A DNA stretch of 64,000 nucleotides from Rhizobium sp. NRK18 (GTDB taxonomy: Bacteria; Pseudomonadota; Alphaproteobacteria; Rhizobiales; Rhizobiaceae). The stretch is from NCBI RefSeq assembly GCF_024385575.1, contig NZ_JANFMV010000001.1:1827681-1891680 (forward strand), read 5' to 3'. Position numbers and translations under genes: made by a program. Numbering within the stretch: the first letter of the stretch is position 1; every line of letters begins with the position of its first letter. Positions 7,403 to 17,468 of the stretch are shown piece by piece. A model generated the notes under the pieces. That model saw nothing but the letters and a program-made list of their open reading frames with translations. It was not told the origin of the DNA and ran no database searches.

Positions 7403-8377
7403 ATGAAGGTCCTGAAATCGCTTCTCTATCGGTGGGCGGTCGCGCTCTATCGCTTCCGCCAATGGGCGGCGGCGCAGGCGCTGTTCGGGTTCCTGACGAT
7501 CCTGAAGATCTTTCCGGCGGACGCCGCGATCAATTTCGCCGATGCCATCGGTCGCAAGTTCGGTCCGAAACTGCAGCGCCACCGGCTGATGATCTACAAT
7601 CTCACCGAGGCGTTTCCGGAAAAGAGCAAGGAAGAGATCGAGGCGATCGCCGTCGGCAGCTGGGGCCACATGGCCCGCATGGCGGCGGAATACGTCTATC
7701 TCGACCGGCTTTTCGATTTCGATCCCGAGCGTCCGGGCGAGGGCAGGGTGGAAGTCGGCGGCGTGCCGATCTTCCTCGACCTCATGGAAAACCGCCGGCC
7801 CTTCATCGTGTTCACCGCCCACACAGGGTGTTTCGAGATGCTGCCAGTTGCCGGCGCGGCTTATGGCCTGCACGTCTCCGTGCTGTTCCGTCCGCCGAAC
7901 AATCCCTATGTGGCGGACAAGATCTTCCAGTTCCGCGCCGCCCGCATGGGCAATCTCGTGCCGTCGCATGCCGGATCTTCCTTCGCACTCGCCGCCGAAC
8001 TCGATCGCGGCGGCGGCGTTGGCGTGCTGGTCGACCAGAAGTTCCGCAAGGGGCTCGTCACCCAGTTCTTCGATCGCGACGTGAAGACCAATCCACTGCT
8101 CGCCAAGCTGGTGCGCCAGTTCAACTGCGACGTCTATCCGGCCCGCTGCATCCGCCTGCCGGGCAACCGTTACCGGTTGGAGATCGAGGAAAAGGTGGAG
8201 GTACCGCGCACCGCGGCCGGCTCGGTCGACGTGACGGCGACGGCACAGATGCTGAACGACAAGGTTGAAAGCTGGGTGCGGGAATATCCCGAGCAGTGGC
8301 TGTGGTATCACGACCGCTGGCAGGGCAAGGGCAAGCTCGGCCTCAACAAGAAGAGCAAGCCGAAGAAGCGCAAATAA
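7403..8377 (+). CDS. lpxXL: Lipid A very-long-chain acyltransferase LpxXL
   Basis: Inner-membrane acyltransferase of the LpxL/HtrB (lysophospholipid acyltransferase) family, which transfers the 27-hydroxyoctacosanoyl chain from AcpXL to lipid A. The H-X4-E catalytic motif is seen in TAHTGCFEML, and a basic, hydrophobic N-terminus provides membrane contact. The lysine-rich tail GLNKKSKPKKRK is unusual-looking but plausible for membrane surface binding. The protein is 324 residues. ATG 7403 is chosen; a TTG at 7394 overlapping the upstream stop is the alternative. It is the last gene of the XL cluster and convergent with the hemerythrin gene. A GC-rich hairpin (about 8379-8401) lies between them without a T run. 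Confidence 0.9.
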   Translation: MKVLKSLLYRWAVALYRFRQWAAAQALFGFLTILKIFPADAAINFADAIGRKFGPKLQRHRLMIYNLTEAFPEKSKEEIEAIAVGSWGHMARMAAEYVYLDRLFDFDPERPGEGRVEVGGVPIFLDLMENRRPFIVFTAHTGCFEMLPVAGAAYGLHVSVLFRPPNNPYVADKIFQFRAARMGNLVPSHAGSSFALAAELDRGGGVGVLVDQKFRKGLVTQFFDRDVKTNPLLAKLVRQFNCDVYPARCIRLPGNRYRLEIEEKVEVPRTAAGSVDVTATAQMLNDKVESWVREYPEQWLWYHDRWQGKGKLGLNKKSKPKKRK

Positions 8378-8408
8378 AGGCCGGAGACCTGTCCCCCGGC
8401 CCCGTGTG

Positions 8409-8945
8409 TCAGTGCGTGTCCGACTGGTTCGGACCTTGCGGTGCTGAGACCAATGTGTCCGCCGAATATTTCTTCAGGAGATGTTCCCGTTCGAAGGCGA
8501 TGTGGCGGCGCATGGTTTCGAAGAAGCCGCGCAGCATGTAGCCGGTCGCCTCTATGTTGACCGGGTTTCCCGATCCCAGCCGCAGCAGCGCGTCGGTCAG
8601 TTCCTCGGCGAAGCACTCGTCCTCGCAGTGTTCGAACTTCAGCCGCGAGACCGTTTCGCGAAGCGACTCATCTTCAGGTGACGACTGTTCCAGCCACGGG
8701 AAGAGGACATGTTCCTCGTAGTGATGGGCACCCTTGATCAGCGGTCCCAGAGCCTTTGCGGCATAGATGCATTTCTGCCGGTTGACGCTCGACGGCAGGG
8801 AGTCGGCAATTTCTTCCAGCTGGTCGCAGAGCGAAAGCTGCTCGCGATGAACGCCCAGAAGCCAGGCCAGAGGCCGGGTCTGCGGTGAACGCAGGTTTCC
8901 GACGGGCAGCGCACCACCTTCGTTTCCTTCACCCGTGTTTATCAT
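8409..8945 (-). CDS. Hemerythrin HHE domain protein under an FNR-type promoter
   Basis: Predicted cytosolic four-helix di-iron protein that could bind oxygen or nitric oxide. Histidine and acidic ligands are placed as in hemerythrins: VHREQ, HHYEEHVLFPWL, FEHCEDE and RRHIAFEREHL. The start at 8945 has GGAGGG at 8952-8957, whereas the longest frame begins at 9038 inside the anaerobox and is rejected. With this start the protein is 178 residues. It is divergent from ccoN and both genes face the same perfect anaerobox, so it should be co-induced with the cbb3 oxidase. Possible roles are oxygen buffering or delivery, or NO protection; the sequence does not decide between them. Confidence 0.82.
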   Translation of the reverse strand: MINTGEGNEGGALPVGNLRSPQTRPLAWLLGVHREQLSLCDQLEEIADSLPSSVNRQKCIYAAKALGPLIKGAHHYEEHVLFPWLEQSSPEDESLRETVSRLKFEHCEDECFAEELTDALLRLGSGNPVNIEATGYMLRGFFETMRRHIAFEREHLLKKYSADTLVSAPQGPNQSDTH

Positions 8946-9024
8946 TTTCACCCTCCGGTCGTGATGATGCAGGCAAATCAGTTCCCCCAGGGCTTCTGTA
9001 TCGATTGAAAAGCGGCTCCCAACA

Positions 9025-9038
9025 TTGATTTGGATCAA
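9025..9038. promoter_or_regulatory. Shared anaerobox between the hemerythrin gene and ccoN
   Basis: TTGATTTGGATCAA is an exact TTGAT-N4-ATCAA match. Its centre predicts class II starts near 9073 toward ccoN and near 8990 toward the hemerythrin gene, both upstream of good ribosome-binding sites. One dyad may therefore drive both genes. Confidence 0.85.
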
Positions 9039-9148
9039 GGTGGCTGCGGCCCCGGAATGAGAAGTGTTCGCTGGACGAAGGGGGCGAGTCCGGCATTCGG
9101 CGGAATCGGTCCCAACGCGAATTTCTTAAGCCGTTGGGGGTACCAACA

Positions 9149-10768
9149 ATGAATTATACTTTGGAAACAGTGGCATTGGCCTTGGGGGCATTTCTTGCAC
9201 TCCTCGGGGTGGCCTTTGCCCATGACAGTCTGTTTGCCGCCCATATGTGGGTGGCGTTCTTCTGTTTGCTTGCCGCGACGATCGTCATGTTGCGGCGGGT
9301 GACATTCGCTCCGGTCGGCGCTTCCGCCGCCGCCGCGAAGTCTGAATATTTCGACGATGTCGTGCGCTACGGCGTCATCGCCACCGTCTTCTGGGGCGTC
9401 GTCGGCTTTCTGGTCGGTGTCGTCGTTGCGCTGCAGCTGGCCTTTCCGGATCTCGACATCGAGCCATGGTTCAATTTCGGCCGCATGCGTCCGCTGCACA
9501 CGTCCGCAGTGATCTTCGCCTTCGGGGGCAACGCGCTGATCGCATCGTCCTTCTATGTCGTGCAGCGGACCTCGCGCGCCCGTCTTTTCGGCGGTTCGCT
9601 TCCCTGGTTCGTCTTCTGGGGCTACCAGCTGTTCATCGTCATGGCCGCGACCGGCTATCTGCTGGGCATCACCCAGGGCCGCGAATATGCAGAGCCGGAA
9701 TGGTATGTCGATATCTGGCTGACGCTCGTCTGGGTCGCCTATCTCGTCGTCTTCCTCGGCACGATCCTGACGCGCAAGGAGAGCCACATCTACGTGGCCA
9801 ACTGGTTCTATCTGTCCTTCATCGTCACCATCGCCATGCTGCACCTGGTCAACAACATGGCCGTGCCGGTCTCCTTCCTCGGCGTGAAGAGCTATTCGGC
9901 CTTCTCGGGCGTGCAGGACGCACTGACACAATGGTGGTACGGCCATAATGCGGTGGGCTTCTTCCTGACCGCCGGCTTCCTCGGAATGATGTATTACTTC
10001 GTTCCCAAGCAGGCCAACCGTCCGGTCTATTCCTACCGGCTGTCTATCGTGCACTTCTGGGCGCTGATCTTCCTCTACATCTGGGCCGGTCCGCACCATC
10101 TGCACTACACCGCTCTGCCGGACTGGGCGCAGACGCTGGGCATGGTGTTCTCGATCATGCTGTGGATGCCCTCCTGGGGCGGCATGATCAACGGCCTGAT
10201 GACGCTCTCGGGCGCATGGGACAAGATCCGCACCGATCCGATCATCCGCATGATGGTCATGGCCATCGCCTTCTACGGCATGTCGACCTTCGAAGGCCCG
10301 ATGATGTCGATCAAGGCCGTCAACTCGCTCAGCCACTACACGGACTGGACCATCGGTCACGTTCACTCGGGTGCGCTCGGTTGGGTCGGCATGATCTCGT
10401 TCGGCATGATCTACTTCCTGGTGCCGAAGCTGTGGAACCGCGAACGCCTCTACAGCCTGCGCCTGGTCAACTGGCACTTCTGGCTCGCAACCCTCGGCAT
10501 CGTGGTCTACGCCGCCGTCATGTGGGTCGCCGGCATCCAGCAGGGCCTGATGTGGCGCGAATACGACAGCCAGGGCTTCCTGGTCTACTCGTTCGCCGAG
10601 TCGGTCGCCGCCATGTTCCCCTACTACGTGCTGCGTGCCGTCGGTGGCGCCATGTACCTGGCCGGGGCACTGATCATGGCCTTCAACGTCACCATGACCA
10701 TTCTTGGCCATCAGCGGAACGAAGCACCCATTCCCGGTGCGGAACCCGCGATGCAGGCCGCAGAATAA
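9149..10768 (+). CDS. ccoN: cbb3-type cytochrome c oxidase subunit I (CcoN/FixN)
   Basis: Catalytic haem-copper subunit of the high-affinity terminal oxidase used at low oxygen. It is a polytopic membrane protein of 539 residues, with conserved histidines for the haem b, haem b3 and CuB centres visible in [25 protein letters not shown] and [17 protein letters not shown] 9149 is preceded by a GGGGG ribosome-binding site 8 bases upstream. The gene leads the ccoNOQP operon and lies downstream of a perfect anaerobox. The family name fixN is used in rhizobia, where this oxidase supports symbiotic or micro-oxic respiration. Confidence 0.97.
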   Translation: MNYTLETVALALGAFLALLGVAFAHDSLFAAHMWVAFFCLLAATIVMLRRVTFAPVGASAAAAKSEYFDDVVRYGVIATVFWGVVGFLVGVVVALQLAFPDLDIEPWFNFGRMRPLHTSAVIFAFGGNALIASSFYVVQRTSRARLFGGSLPWFVFWGYQLFIVMAATGYLLGITQGREYAEPEWYVDIWLTLVWVAYLVVFLGTILTRKESHIYVANWFYLSFIVTIAMLHLVNNMAVPVSFLGVKSYSAFSGVQDALTQWWYGHNAVGFFLTAGFLGMMYYFVPKQANRPVYSYRLSIVHFWALIFLYIWAGPHHLHYTALPDWAQTLGMVFSIMLWMPSWGGMINGLMTLSGAWDKIRTDPIIRMMVMAIAFYGMSTFEGPMMSIKAVNSLSHYTDWTIGHVHSGALGWVGMISFGMIYFLVPKLWNRERLYSLRLVNWHFWLATLGIVVYAAVMWVAGIQQGLMWREYDSQGFLVYSFAESVAAMFPYYVLRAVGGAMYLAGALIMAFNVTMTILGHQRNEAPIPGAEPAMQAAE

Positions 10769-10780
10769 GGAGCCGGACCC

Positions 10781-11512
10781 ATGTCCATACTTGAAAAACA
10801 CGGCGTCATCGAACGCAACGCGACCCTGCTCTTGGTCTCGTCCCTGCTGGTGGTCACGATCGGCGGTATCGTGGAAATCGCTCCGCTCTTCTACCTCCAG
10901 AACACCATCGAAAAGGTGGAGGGCATGCGGCCTTACTCGCCGCTTGAGCTTGCCGGCCGTGACATCTACATCCGTGAAGGATGCTATGTCTGCCACAGCC
11001 AGATGATCCGCCCGTTCCGCGACGAGGTCGAGCGCTACGGCCATTACAGCCTGGCAGCCGAATCCATGTACGACCATCCCTTCCAGTGGGGATCGAAGCG
11101 CACGGGTCCGGATCTCGCCCGCGTCGGCGGCCGCTACTCGAACGAGTGGCACGTCCAGCACCTGACGGAACCGCGTGACGTGGTGCCGGAATCGGTGATG
11201 CCGAGCTATTCGTTCTTGAAGACCACGCCGCTGAAGTTCGAGGATGTCGCAGGACATCTGAAGGCCAATGCGATGGTCGGCGTTCCCTATACCCAGGAGA
11301 TGATCGACAATGCCCAGGCCGACCTGGAAGCGCAGGCCAATCCGGATGCCGATACCTCCGGTCTCGAGGCCCGCTACCCGAAGGCCGTGCTTGCGGACTT
11401 CGACGGCAATCCCAAGGAGCTGACCGAAATGGACGCTCTGGTTGCCTATCTGCAGATGCTCGGCACGCTGGTCGATTTCTCGACCTACGACGATGCCTCG
11501 GGCTACCGGTAA
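10781..11512 (+). CDS. ccoO: cbb3 oxidase mono-haem cytochrome c subunit (CcoO/FixO)
   Basis: Membrane-anchored c-type cytochrome that passes electrons toward CcoN. One N-terminal transmembrane helix ([20 protein letters not shown]) is followed by a periplasmic domain with a single haem-binding CYVCH motif. Met ligand candidates are in [11 protein letters not shown]. Length is 243 residues, as usual. It is 12 bp downstream of ccoN in the same operon. Confidence 0.97.
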   Translation: MSILEKHGVIERNATLLLVSSLLVVTIGGIVEIAPLFYLQNTIEKVEGMRPYSPLELAGRDIYIREGCYVCHSQMIRPFRDEVERYGHYSLAAESMYDHPFQWGSKRTGPDLARVGGRYSNEWHVQHLTEPRDVVPESVMPSYSFLKTTPLKFEDVAGHLKANAMVGVPYTQEMIDNAQADLEAQANPDADTSGLEARYPKAVLADFDGNPKELTEMDALVAYLQMLGTLVDFSTYDDASGYR

Positions 11513-11525
11513 GGAGGTCTGATCC

Positions 11526-11678
11526 ATGGAAACCTATACCGCCATGCGTCACTTCGCCGACAGTTGGGGGCTGCTCGCCATGCTCCTGTTCTTCACCGGC
11601 GTGATCCTTTTCACCCTACGCCCCGGCGGCAAGAAGGCCGCCGACGAGGCCGCATCCATCCCTCTGAAGGAGGACTAA
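11526..11678 (+). CDS. ccoQ: cbb3 oxidase small subunit CcoQ/FixQ
   Basis: A 50-residue protein that starts METYTAMRHFADSWGL, has one transmembrane helix (LLAMLLFFTGVILFTL) and ends in a charged tail (KKAADEAASIPLKED). Size, topology and place between ccoO and ccoP are those of CcoQ, which stabilises the CcoP-CcoNO interaction. AAGGAGG upstream is a strong ribosome-binding site; the stop is 3 bp before the ccoP start. Confidence 0.95.
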   Translation: METYTAMRHFADSWGLLAMLLFFTGVILFTLRPGGKKAADEAASIPLKED

Positions 11679-11681
11679 GAG

Positions 11682-12554
11682 ATGTCGGACAAACATGACA
11701 AACATGTCGACGACCTGAGCGGCGTCGAGACCACCGGCCACGTGTGGGACGGGATCCGCGAGCTCAACAACCCGCTGCCGCGCTGGTGGGTCTGGACGTT
11801 CTACGCAACCATCCTGTGGGCGATCGCCTATACGATCTTCTATCCGGCATGGCCGCTTCTGACGTCAAATACCAAGGGTGTCCTGAACCAGACCAACCGG
11901 TCCGATTTTGCCGCACAGATGGCCGACGCCAAGGCGGCGCAGGCCGTGTATCTCGACAAGATCGCGGCAACTCCGGTGGATCAGATCGCCGCCGACCCCG
12001 AGCTGTCGCAGTTTGCGATTGCCGGCGGTGCGGCTGCGTTCAAGGTCAACTGCGCGCCGTGCCACGGCTCGGGTGCAGCCGGCGGCAAGGGCTATCCGAA
12101 CCTCAACGACGACGACTGGCTGTGGGGTGGCGACATCAACGCGATCTACACCACGATCGCGCACGGCATCCGCTACGACCAGGATCCGGACACCCGGGTC
12201 TCCGAAATGCCGGCCTTCGCTGACATTCTCGAACCGCAGCAGGTCAAGGAAGTCGCAGCCTATGTCTGGAGCCTGACCAATACGCCGTCTGATCCGGCGC
12301 TGGTCGAGCCCGGCAAGCAGGTCTTCGCCGAAAATTGCGCAGCCTGCCATGGCGAGGACGCGAAGGGCGGACGTGACTTCGGTGCGCCGAACCTTGCCGA
12401 TGCCATCTGGCTGAAGGCGGACGGCGAGGCCGGTATCGCGGCCCAGGTCGCCGCTCCCAAGCACGGCGTCATGCCGGCCTGGACGGCGCGTCTCGGCGAT
12501 ACCACGGTCAAGGAACTGGCCGTCTTCGTCCATTCGCTGGGCGGCGGCGAATAA
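11682..12554 (+). CDS. ccoP: cbb3 oxidase di-haem cytochrome c subunit (CcoP/FixP)
   Basis: Entry point for electrons from soluble cytochrome c or the bc1 complex. A cytosolic N-terminus is followed by a transmembrane helix (WWVWTFYATILWAIAYTIFY) and two cytochrome c domains with haem motifs CAPCH and CAACH. The protein is 290 residues. It is the last gene of ccoNOQP; a perfect hairpin terminator follows 35 bp after the stop. Confidence 0.97.
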   Translation: MSDKHDKHVDDLSGVETTGHVWDGIRELNNPLPRWWVWTFYATILWAIAYTIFYPAWPLLTSNTKGVLNQTNRSDFAAQMADAKAAQAVYLDKIAATPVDQIAADPELSQFAIAGGAAAFKVNCAPCHGSGAAGGKGYPNLNDDDWLWGGDINAIYTTIAHGIRYDQDPDTRVSEMPAFADILEPQQVKEVAAYVWSLTNTPSDPALVEPGKQVFAENCAACHGEDAKGGRDFGAPNLADAIWLKADGEAGIAAQVAAPKHGVMPAWTARLGDTTVKELAVFVHSLGGGE

Positions 12555-12589
12555 GCCAAGGCTTCGTCCCCGACAGACCAAGACAGGAA

Positions 12590-12617
12590 GCCGCCCGGTG
12601 ATCGCCGGGCGGCTTTT
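12590..12617 (+). terminator. Terminator of ccoNOQP
   Basis: A perfect 9-bp stem (GCCGCCCGG / CCGGGCGGC) with a 6-base loop is followed by TTTT, 35 bp after the ccoP stop. Confidence 0.88.
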
Positions 12618-12776
12618 GCGTGGGGACTTCATTGGTGCGGCAGGCCGATCTTGTCGCCCATCGTTTTCCGGCTCTGACTTGCTCCCATGCGGATTGGATG
12701 GCGTGCGGGCGGAAAGGGTGAGGGAATGATGCGTCCATGGTCTGGACTGTTTCCAGCCGTTGGCGATGGCGAAAGC

Positions 12777-12811
12777 AAAAAGGCCGCCCGGTGTTGAAGC
12801 CGGGCGGCCTT
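12777..12811 (-). terminator. Terminator of the RND efflux operon
   Basis: A perfect 12-bp stem (AAGGCCGCCCGG / CCGGGCGGCCTT) with an 8-base loop. Read on the minus strand it ends in TTTTT. It lies 24 bp beyond the end of the pump gene and contains the same nine-base arm as the ccoP terminator about 190 bp away. Confidence 0.88.
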
Positions 12812-12834
12812 GTTCTTGTCCGTCGATCCGCCGC

Positions 12835-15800
12835 TCAGTGCTGCGGATCGGCCTTCGCGCCGTGCGGCAGGTGCGCGGTGTCGTGCTCGTCGACCTTCTT
12901 CGGGTCCTTCCAGGCAATGAGCCGGTAGAACATCGGAATGAAGAAGGTGGCGATGAAGGTTGCCGCCAGCATGCCGCCGATGACGCCGGTGCCGATCGCG
13001 TGGCGGCTCGCCGAGCCTGCGCCGGTGGAAATCGCCAGCGGCACGACGCCGAGGATGAAGGCGAGCGAGGTCATGACGATCGGCCGGAAGCGCAGCCTTG
13101 CTGCCTCCAGCGCGGCGTCGACCGCGCTCTTGCCTTCCTGTCGCTTCAGAACGGCGAACTCGACGATCAGGATCGCATTCTTCGCCGCCAGACCGATCAG
13201 CGTGACCATGCCGATCTGGAAGTAGACGTCGTTGGTCAGACCCCGCAGCATCGTTGCCGCCAGTGCGCCGAAGAGGGCGAACGGGATGGCCGTGATGACG
13301 GCGAGCGGCAGGCTCCACTTCTCGTACTGCGCCGCCAGGATCAGGAAGACCATGATGACGCCGAAGATCATTGCCTGATTTCCAGAGCCGCTGGTTTCAA
13401 GCTCCTGATAGGCGGAGCCTGTCCAGGCAATGTTGTAGCCGGTCGGCAGGCTTTCCTTCGCAACCTCCTGCATGGCCTTGATGGCGTCGCCGGAGGTGTA
13501 GCCCGGGGCCGGCTCGCCGGTGATCTTGGCGGCGATGAAGGCGTTGAAGCGCTCCAGCTGGTCCGGTCCGACGATGCGCTTGACGCTGACAAGCGAGTCG
13601 AGCGGGATCATCTTGCCGCTGTCGGAGCGCACGAACACCTGACGCAGATCGTCGGGCGATTCGCGGAAGAGGGCCTCTGACTGCAGGTTGACCTGGTAGT
13701 TGCGGCCGTAAAGCGTGAAGTCGTTGACGTAGAGGCTGCCGAAGGTTGCCTGCATGGCTTCGAACACCGAGTTGATCGGAACGCCGAGCGCCTTGGCCTT
13801 GGCGCGGTCGAGATCGGCGCGGAACTGCGGCACGTTGGCATCGAAGGTGGTGCGGACGTTCGTCAGTTCCGGACGCTTGGCCGCCGCGGCGACGAGCTTC
13901 TGCGTCTGGTCGGCAAGACCGGCAACACCTTGCCCGGTGCGGTCCTGCAGGTAGGTTTCGAAGCCGCCGGTGGTCGAAAGACCGAGGATCGGCGGCGGGT
14001 TGAAGGTCAGGATCAGCGCGTCCTTGATGCCCATGTTCATGCCGATCAGCGGGCCGGCAAGATTGCGGGCGTCGAGATCGGGCGTCTTGCGCTCGTCCCA
14101 GTCCTTCAGGGTCACGAAGGCCGTGCCGGCATTGGTCTTCAGGCCGCCCGAGATCAGGTCAAAGCCGGCGACCGAGAAGACGTCCTTGACGGCCGGATGC
14201 TGCCGGGTGATCTGGCTCGACTGTTCCATGGCGGCTTCGGCGCGGCTCAATGATGCAGCCGGGGGCAGAATGCCGATCTGGAACAGCACGCCCTGGTCCT
14301 CCGAGGGAACCAGCGAGCCGGGTAGGGTGGTGAACATGTAGGCGGTCGCGCCCAGAAGGCCGCAGACGAGGACGAGACCGACCACGAAACGCTTGAGCAG
14401 GAACCGGACACCGGCCGTGTAGCCCGCCGTGACGCGGTCGAAGAACCGGTTGAAGAGGCGGAACGGCAGCATCGGTTCCTGATGGCCGGGCTTGAGGATC
14501 AGCGCGCAGAGCGCCGGCGTCAGGGTGAGGGCGACAATGCCCGAGAGGACGACGGAAATGGCGATCGTCACCGCGAACTGCTTGTACATGGCGCCGGCGA
14601 GGCCGCCCATGAACGAGACCGGAATGAACACCGCGCAAAGCACCAGCACGATCGCGATGACCGGGCCGGTCACCTCGCTCATCGCCTTGATCGCTGCCTG
14701 TCTTGGCGGCAGCCTTTCCTGCGACATCAGGCGCTCGACGTTTTCAAGCACGACAATGGCGTCGTCAACCACGATGCCGATTGCCAGCACGAGGCCGAAA
14801 AGCGTCAGAAGGTTGATCGAGAAGCCGAGGATGTAGATGCCGGCGAAGGTGCCGATGATCGAGATCGGCACGGCGATGACGGGGATGAGGGTCGCCCGCC
14901 AGTTCTGCAGGAAGATGAAGACGACCGCGACAACCAGGATGATCGCCTCGATGAAGGTGTGAATGACCTCCTCGATCGAAACCTGAATGAACTTCGTGGT
15001 GTCGTACGGGATCTGGTAGGTGATGCCCTTGGGGAAGGCGGTCTGAAGCTCGTCGAGCCTGGTCCTGACGCCGGTCATGGTGTCCAGCGCGTTGGCGCCG
15101 GATTGCAGGTAGATCAGGATCGGGATCGCCGGCGTGCCGTTCAGGGTGCTGGAGACCGCATAGCTCTTCGTTCCGAGCTCGATGCGGGCCACGTCCTTCA
15201 GGCGGAGCGTGGCGGCGTTCGAATCCGACTTCAGGATGATGTCACCGAAGGCGCCGACGTCGGGCAGCCGCCCTTGTGTGGTCACGGAATAGGTGAAGGC
15301 CAGCTGGTTGGGGTCGGGCTGTTCGCCAAAACGACCGGCTGCGAACTGGGCATTCTGTTCGCGGATGGCGTTGGCGACATCGCTGGGCGTGAGGTTGAAC
15401 TGCGCCAGCTTGTCGGGCCGCAGCCAGATACGCATCGAATAGTCGATATCGCCGAGCAGCTGTGCATCTCCCACGCCGGGGATGCGCTTAAGGTCATCGA
15501 TGACGTTCAGGAGCGCGTAGTTGCCGATATAGGTCCGGTCATAGCTGTTGTCCGGCGAATACATGGCGACGAGGCCGAGGATCGAGGTGGAGCGCTTGGC
15601 AACCACCACGCCGAGGCGGGTCACGTCCTGCGGCAGGGTCGGCGTGGCACGCTGGACGCGGTTGTTGACGTCGATGGCCGCCTGGTCTGCATTGGTGCCC
15701 AGCTCGAAGGTCACGGTCAGCTGCATCGTGCCGGCATTGGTGCTGGACGATTGCATGTAGAGCATGTTCTCGACGCCGTTGATCTGCTGTTCGAGCGGGG

Positions 15801-15990
15801 CGGCGACGGTCTGGGCGACGGTTTCGGCGCTGGCGCCGGGATAGTTGGCAGTGACGACCACCTGCGGCGGCGTCAGTTCCGGATACTGGGCGATCGGCAA
15901 AAGCCGCAGGGTGATGAAACCGGCGAGAACGATGACGATGGAGATAACGGCGGCAAAGACCGGCCGGTCGATGAAGAAGCGGTAATTCAT
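12835..15990 (-). CDS. RND (HAE1 family) multidrug efflux pump, AcrB-like
   Basis: Inner-membrane proton antiporter that expels hydrophobic compounds through a tripartite system. At 1051 residues it has full family length, with the N-terminus [17 protein letters not shown]. The proton-relay aspartate pair is in [16 protein letters not shown] and the TM10 lysine in [13 protein letters not shown]. The gene overlaps the membrane fusion gene by 4 bp. No outer-membrane channel gene is nearby, so it must use one encoded elsewhere. It is convergent with ccoNOQP and separates that operon from ccoGHIS. Substrates cannot be predicted. Confidence 0.95.
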   Translation of the reverse strand: MNYRFFIDRPVFAAVISIVIVLAGFITLRLLPIAQYPELTPPQVVVTANYPGASAETVAQTVAAPLEQQINGVENMLYMQSSSTNAGTMQLTVTFELGTNADQAAIDVNNRVQRATPTLPQDVTRLGVVVAKRSTSILGLVAMYSPDNSYDRTYIGNYALLNVIDDLKRIPGVGDAQLLGDIDYSMRIWLRPDKLAQFNLTPSDVANAIREQNAQFAAGRFGEQPDPNQLAFTYSVTTQGRLPDVGAFGDIILKSDSNAATLRLKDVARIELGTKSYAVSSTLNGTPAIPILIYLQSGANALDTMTGVRTRLDELQTAFPKGITYQIPYDTTKFIQVSIEEVIHTFIEAIILVVAVVFIFLQNWRATLIPVIAVPISIIGTFAGIYILGFSINLLTLFGLVLAIGIVVDDAIVVLENVERLMSQERLPPRQAAIKAMSEVTGPVIAIVLVLCAVFIPVSFMGGLAGAMYKQFAVTIAISVVLSGIVALTLTPALCALILKPGHQEPMLPFRLFNRFFDRVTAGYTAGVRFLLKRFVVGLVLVCGLLGATAYMFTTLPGSLVPSEDQGVLFQIGILPPAASLSRAEAAMEQSSQITRQHPAVKDVFSVAGFDLISGGLKTNAGTAFVTLKDWDERKTPDLDARNLAGPLIGMNMGIKDALILTFNPPPILGLSTTGGFETYLQDRTGQGVAGLADQTQKLVAAAAKRPELTNVRTTFDANVPQFRADLDRAKAKALGVPINSVFEAMQATFGSLYVNDFTLYGRNYQVNLQSEALFRESPDDLRQVFVRSDSGKMIPLDSLVSVKRIVGPDQLERFNAFIAAKITGEPAPGYTSGDAIKAMQEVAKESLPTGYNIAWTGSAYQELETSGSGNQAMIFGVIMVFLILAAQYEKWSLPLAVITAIPFALFGALAATMLRGLTNDVYFQIGMVTLIGLAAKNAILIVEFAVLKRQEGKSAVDAALEAARLRFRPIVMTSLAFILGVVPLAISTGAGSASRHAIGTGVIGGMLAATFIATFFIPMFYRLIAWKDPKKVDEHDTAHLPHGAKADPQH

Positions 15991-17138
15991 TTGCTTTCCG
16001 CCACCTTCTCGGCGCCGGCTGCCGGTGTCGGCTGGACGGGGCCGCCCGGCCGTACCTTGATGATGCCCTCAACGATCAGCTTGTCGCCAGCCTTCAGGCC
16101 ACTGTCGACTATCCAGCCTTCCGCGACCTTGCGGCCGAGGGTGACCGGCGAGATCTTGGCGTTGCCGTCTTCGCCGACGGTGTAGACGAACTGTCCCTGG
16201 GCGCCCTGCATCAGCGCGACCTCGGGAATGAGGATCGCGTCGTCGAGCGAAACGCCGGTGACCGTGGCGCGCACGAACTGGCCCGGCAGAAGGCGCTTTT
16301 CCGGATTTGCCACGATGGCGCGAGCCTGCAGCGTGCCGGTCTCGACATCGATCGACGAGGAGGTGAAGTCGACGGTCGCCTTCTTGTCATATTCCGTGCC
16401 GTCGCCGAACGAAATGTCGACGGTCAGCTTGGGTTCTTCGCCATTCGCCTTGCGCATGTCGAGCAGATGGCGAACCTCGGCGGCCTCGCTGTCGGAGAAG
16501 GAGAAGTTGACGTAGACCGGATCGAGCTGGGTGATGCTGGTCAGAAACTCGCTGGTGCTCAAAAGGCTGCCTTCCGGAACCTGCTGCAGGCTGGTGATGC
16601 CGCTGATCGGCGCTGTGACGGAGGTGTAACCGAGATTGAGCTCGGCCGTCTGCACCGTTGCCTTGGCCGCGGCGACGGACGCTTCGGCAAGTTCGCGCGA
16701 TGAAATGGCGTCGTCACGCGACTTTTCGCTGCCGACCTTCTGATCGAACAGGCTGGTGGCACGGGTCTCCTCGCGCCTGGCCTGATCGAGTTGGGCCTGT
16801 GCCTGCTGCAGCTGCGCCTTCGCCTGAGCGAGCGCTGCCTCGTAAGGGGCCGGATCGATGTTGAAGAGAACGTCGCCCTTTTGAACTTCGGACCCTTCGA
16901 TGAAGTTGCGCTTGAGCAGGATGCCACCCACCCGCGCACGGACCTCCACATTGCTGTAGGCGGAGATGCGGGCGGCATACTGGAACGACAGGGGAACGGT
17001 CTGCGGCTTGATGTCCATGACGGTCACGGCGGGCGGCGGCGGCGCCTGCTGGGCGGAAGCGGGAGCCGCCGTCAGCATGGCCGCCAGCATGGCGAGCCAC
17101 GCAGTCATGCCGGACGTTTTGGGGAAATTTGAAAACAT
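15987..17138 (-). CDS. RND efflux periplasmic adaptor (membrane fusion protein)
   Basis: Periplasmic AcrA/MexA-type adaptor of 383 residues that bridges the pump to an outer-membrane channel. A signal peptide ([14 protein letters not shown] region, residues about 14-30) precedes a barrel-sandwich (lipoyl-like) domain ([20 protein letters not shown]), an alpha-helical hairpin rich in Q/A/L, and a beta-barrel. No lipobox cysteine is seen, so it is probably not a lipoprotein. AGGGTGA upstream serves as ribosome-binding site. A promoter with an adjacent perfect palindrome lies about 70-110 bp upstream. First gene of the two-gene operon. Confidence 0.93.
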   Translation of the reverse strand: MFSNFPKTSGMTAWLAMLAAMLTAAPASAQQAPPPPAVTVMDIKPQTVPLSFQYAARISAYSNVEVRARVGGILLKRNFIEGSEVQKGDVLFNIDPAPYEAALAQAKAQLQQAQAQLDQARREETRATSLFDQKVGSEKSRDDAISSRELAEASVAAAKATVQTAELNLGYTSVTAPISGITSLQQVPEGSLLSTSEFLTSITQLDPVYVNFSFSDSEAAEVRHLLDMRKANGEEPKLTVDISFGDGTEYDKKATVDFTSSSIDVETGTLQARAIVANPEKRLLPGQFVRATVTGVSLDDAILIPEVALMQGAQGQFVYTVGEDGNAKISPVTLGRKVAEGWIVDSGLKAGDKLIVEGIIKVRPGGPVQPTPAAGAEKVAESK

Positions 17139-17207
17139 GAATCGTCACCCTGTCTAAAGTCGAAATCGGAAAAAATTGAATATGCTGAGGGGCATGTTGC
17201 GGCGCAC

Positions 17208-17249
17208 TATATAAATGGCGGGTTTCGCTTGTAAATAATCAATTGATTA
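17208..17249 (-). promoter_or_regulatory. Predicted promoter and palindromic operator of the efflux operon
   Basis: On the minus strand TTTACA (17235-17230), 16 bases and TATATA (17213-17208) form a plausible promoter. Directly upstream lies the perfect 14-bp palindrome TAATCAATTGATTA (17236-17249). Its position next to the -35 box is typical of a TetR- or MarR-type operator, but no regulator gene is adjacent. Confidence 0.5.
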
Positions 17250-17454
17250 AATGTGCGGAAAGCCTGGTGCAATTGCGGGGCGATTGTGACATGTTCGCAC
17301 CAGTATCCCTTGTCGCTGCGATGGACATCGCGGCGCAAAATTCGTCGTTCCGTCTATCGTCTCAAGTGTACGGATCGGCAAGACAAGCAACTGTCGATCA
17401 TCATTTCGGCTTTAATATTGCAAAAATCATATGTTTGTGGCGCTTTGCCGCAGC

Positions 17455-17468
17455 TTGACATAAGTCAA
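17455..17468. promoter_or_regulatory. Anaerobox of ccoGHIS
   Basis: TTGACATAAGTCAA, a perfect dyad of the TTGAC-N4-GTCAA class also seen upstream of fnrN. Its centre predicts a transcript start near 17503, 21 bases upstream of the ccoG ATG. Confidence 0.8.

Noticed and set aside
8379..8401. Hairpin between lpxXL and the hemerythrin gene as a terminator
   Set aside because: GGCCGG / CCGGCC is only 6 bp with a long loop and has no T run on either strand, so I did not list it as a terminator.
8946..9038. Hemerythrin gene start at 9038
   Set aside because: The extension overlaps the anaerobox and the predicted transcript start; a GGAGGG site clearly supports 8945.
9035..11527. Open frame of 830 codons on the minus strand opposite ccoNO
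   Set aside because: It mirrors ccoN and ccoO, has the Arg/His/Asp-rich composition of antisense frames in GC-rich DNA, no domain, and no ribosome-binding site.
14482..16185. Plus-strand frame of 567 codons opposite the RND pump gene
   Set aside because: Antisense to a full-length AcrB-like gene with all catalytic motifs; composition is that of a shadow frame.
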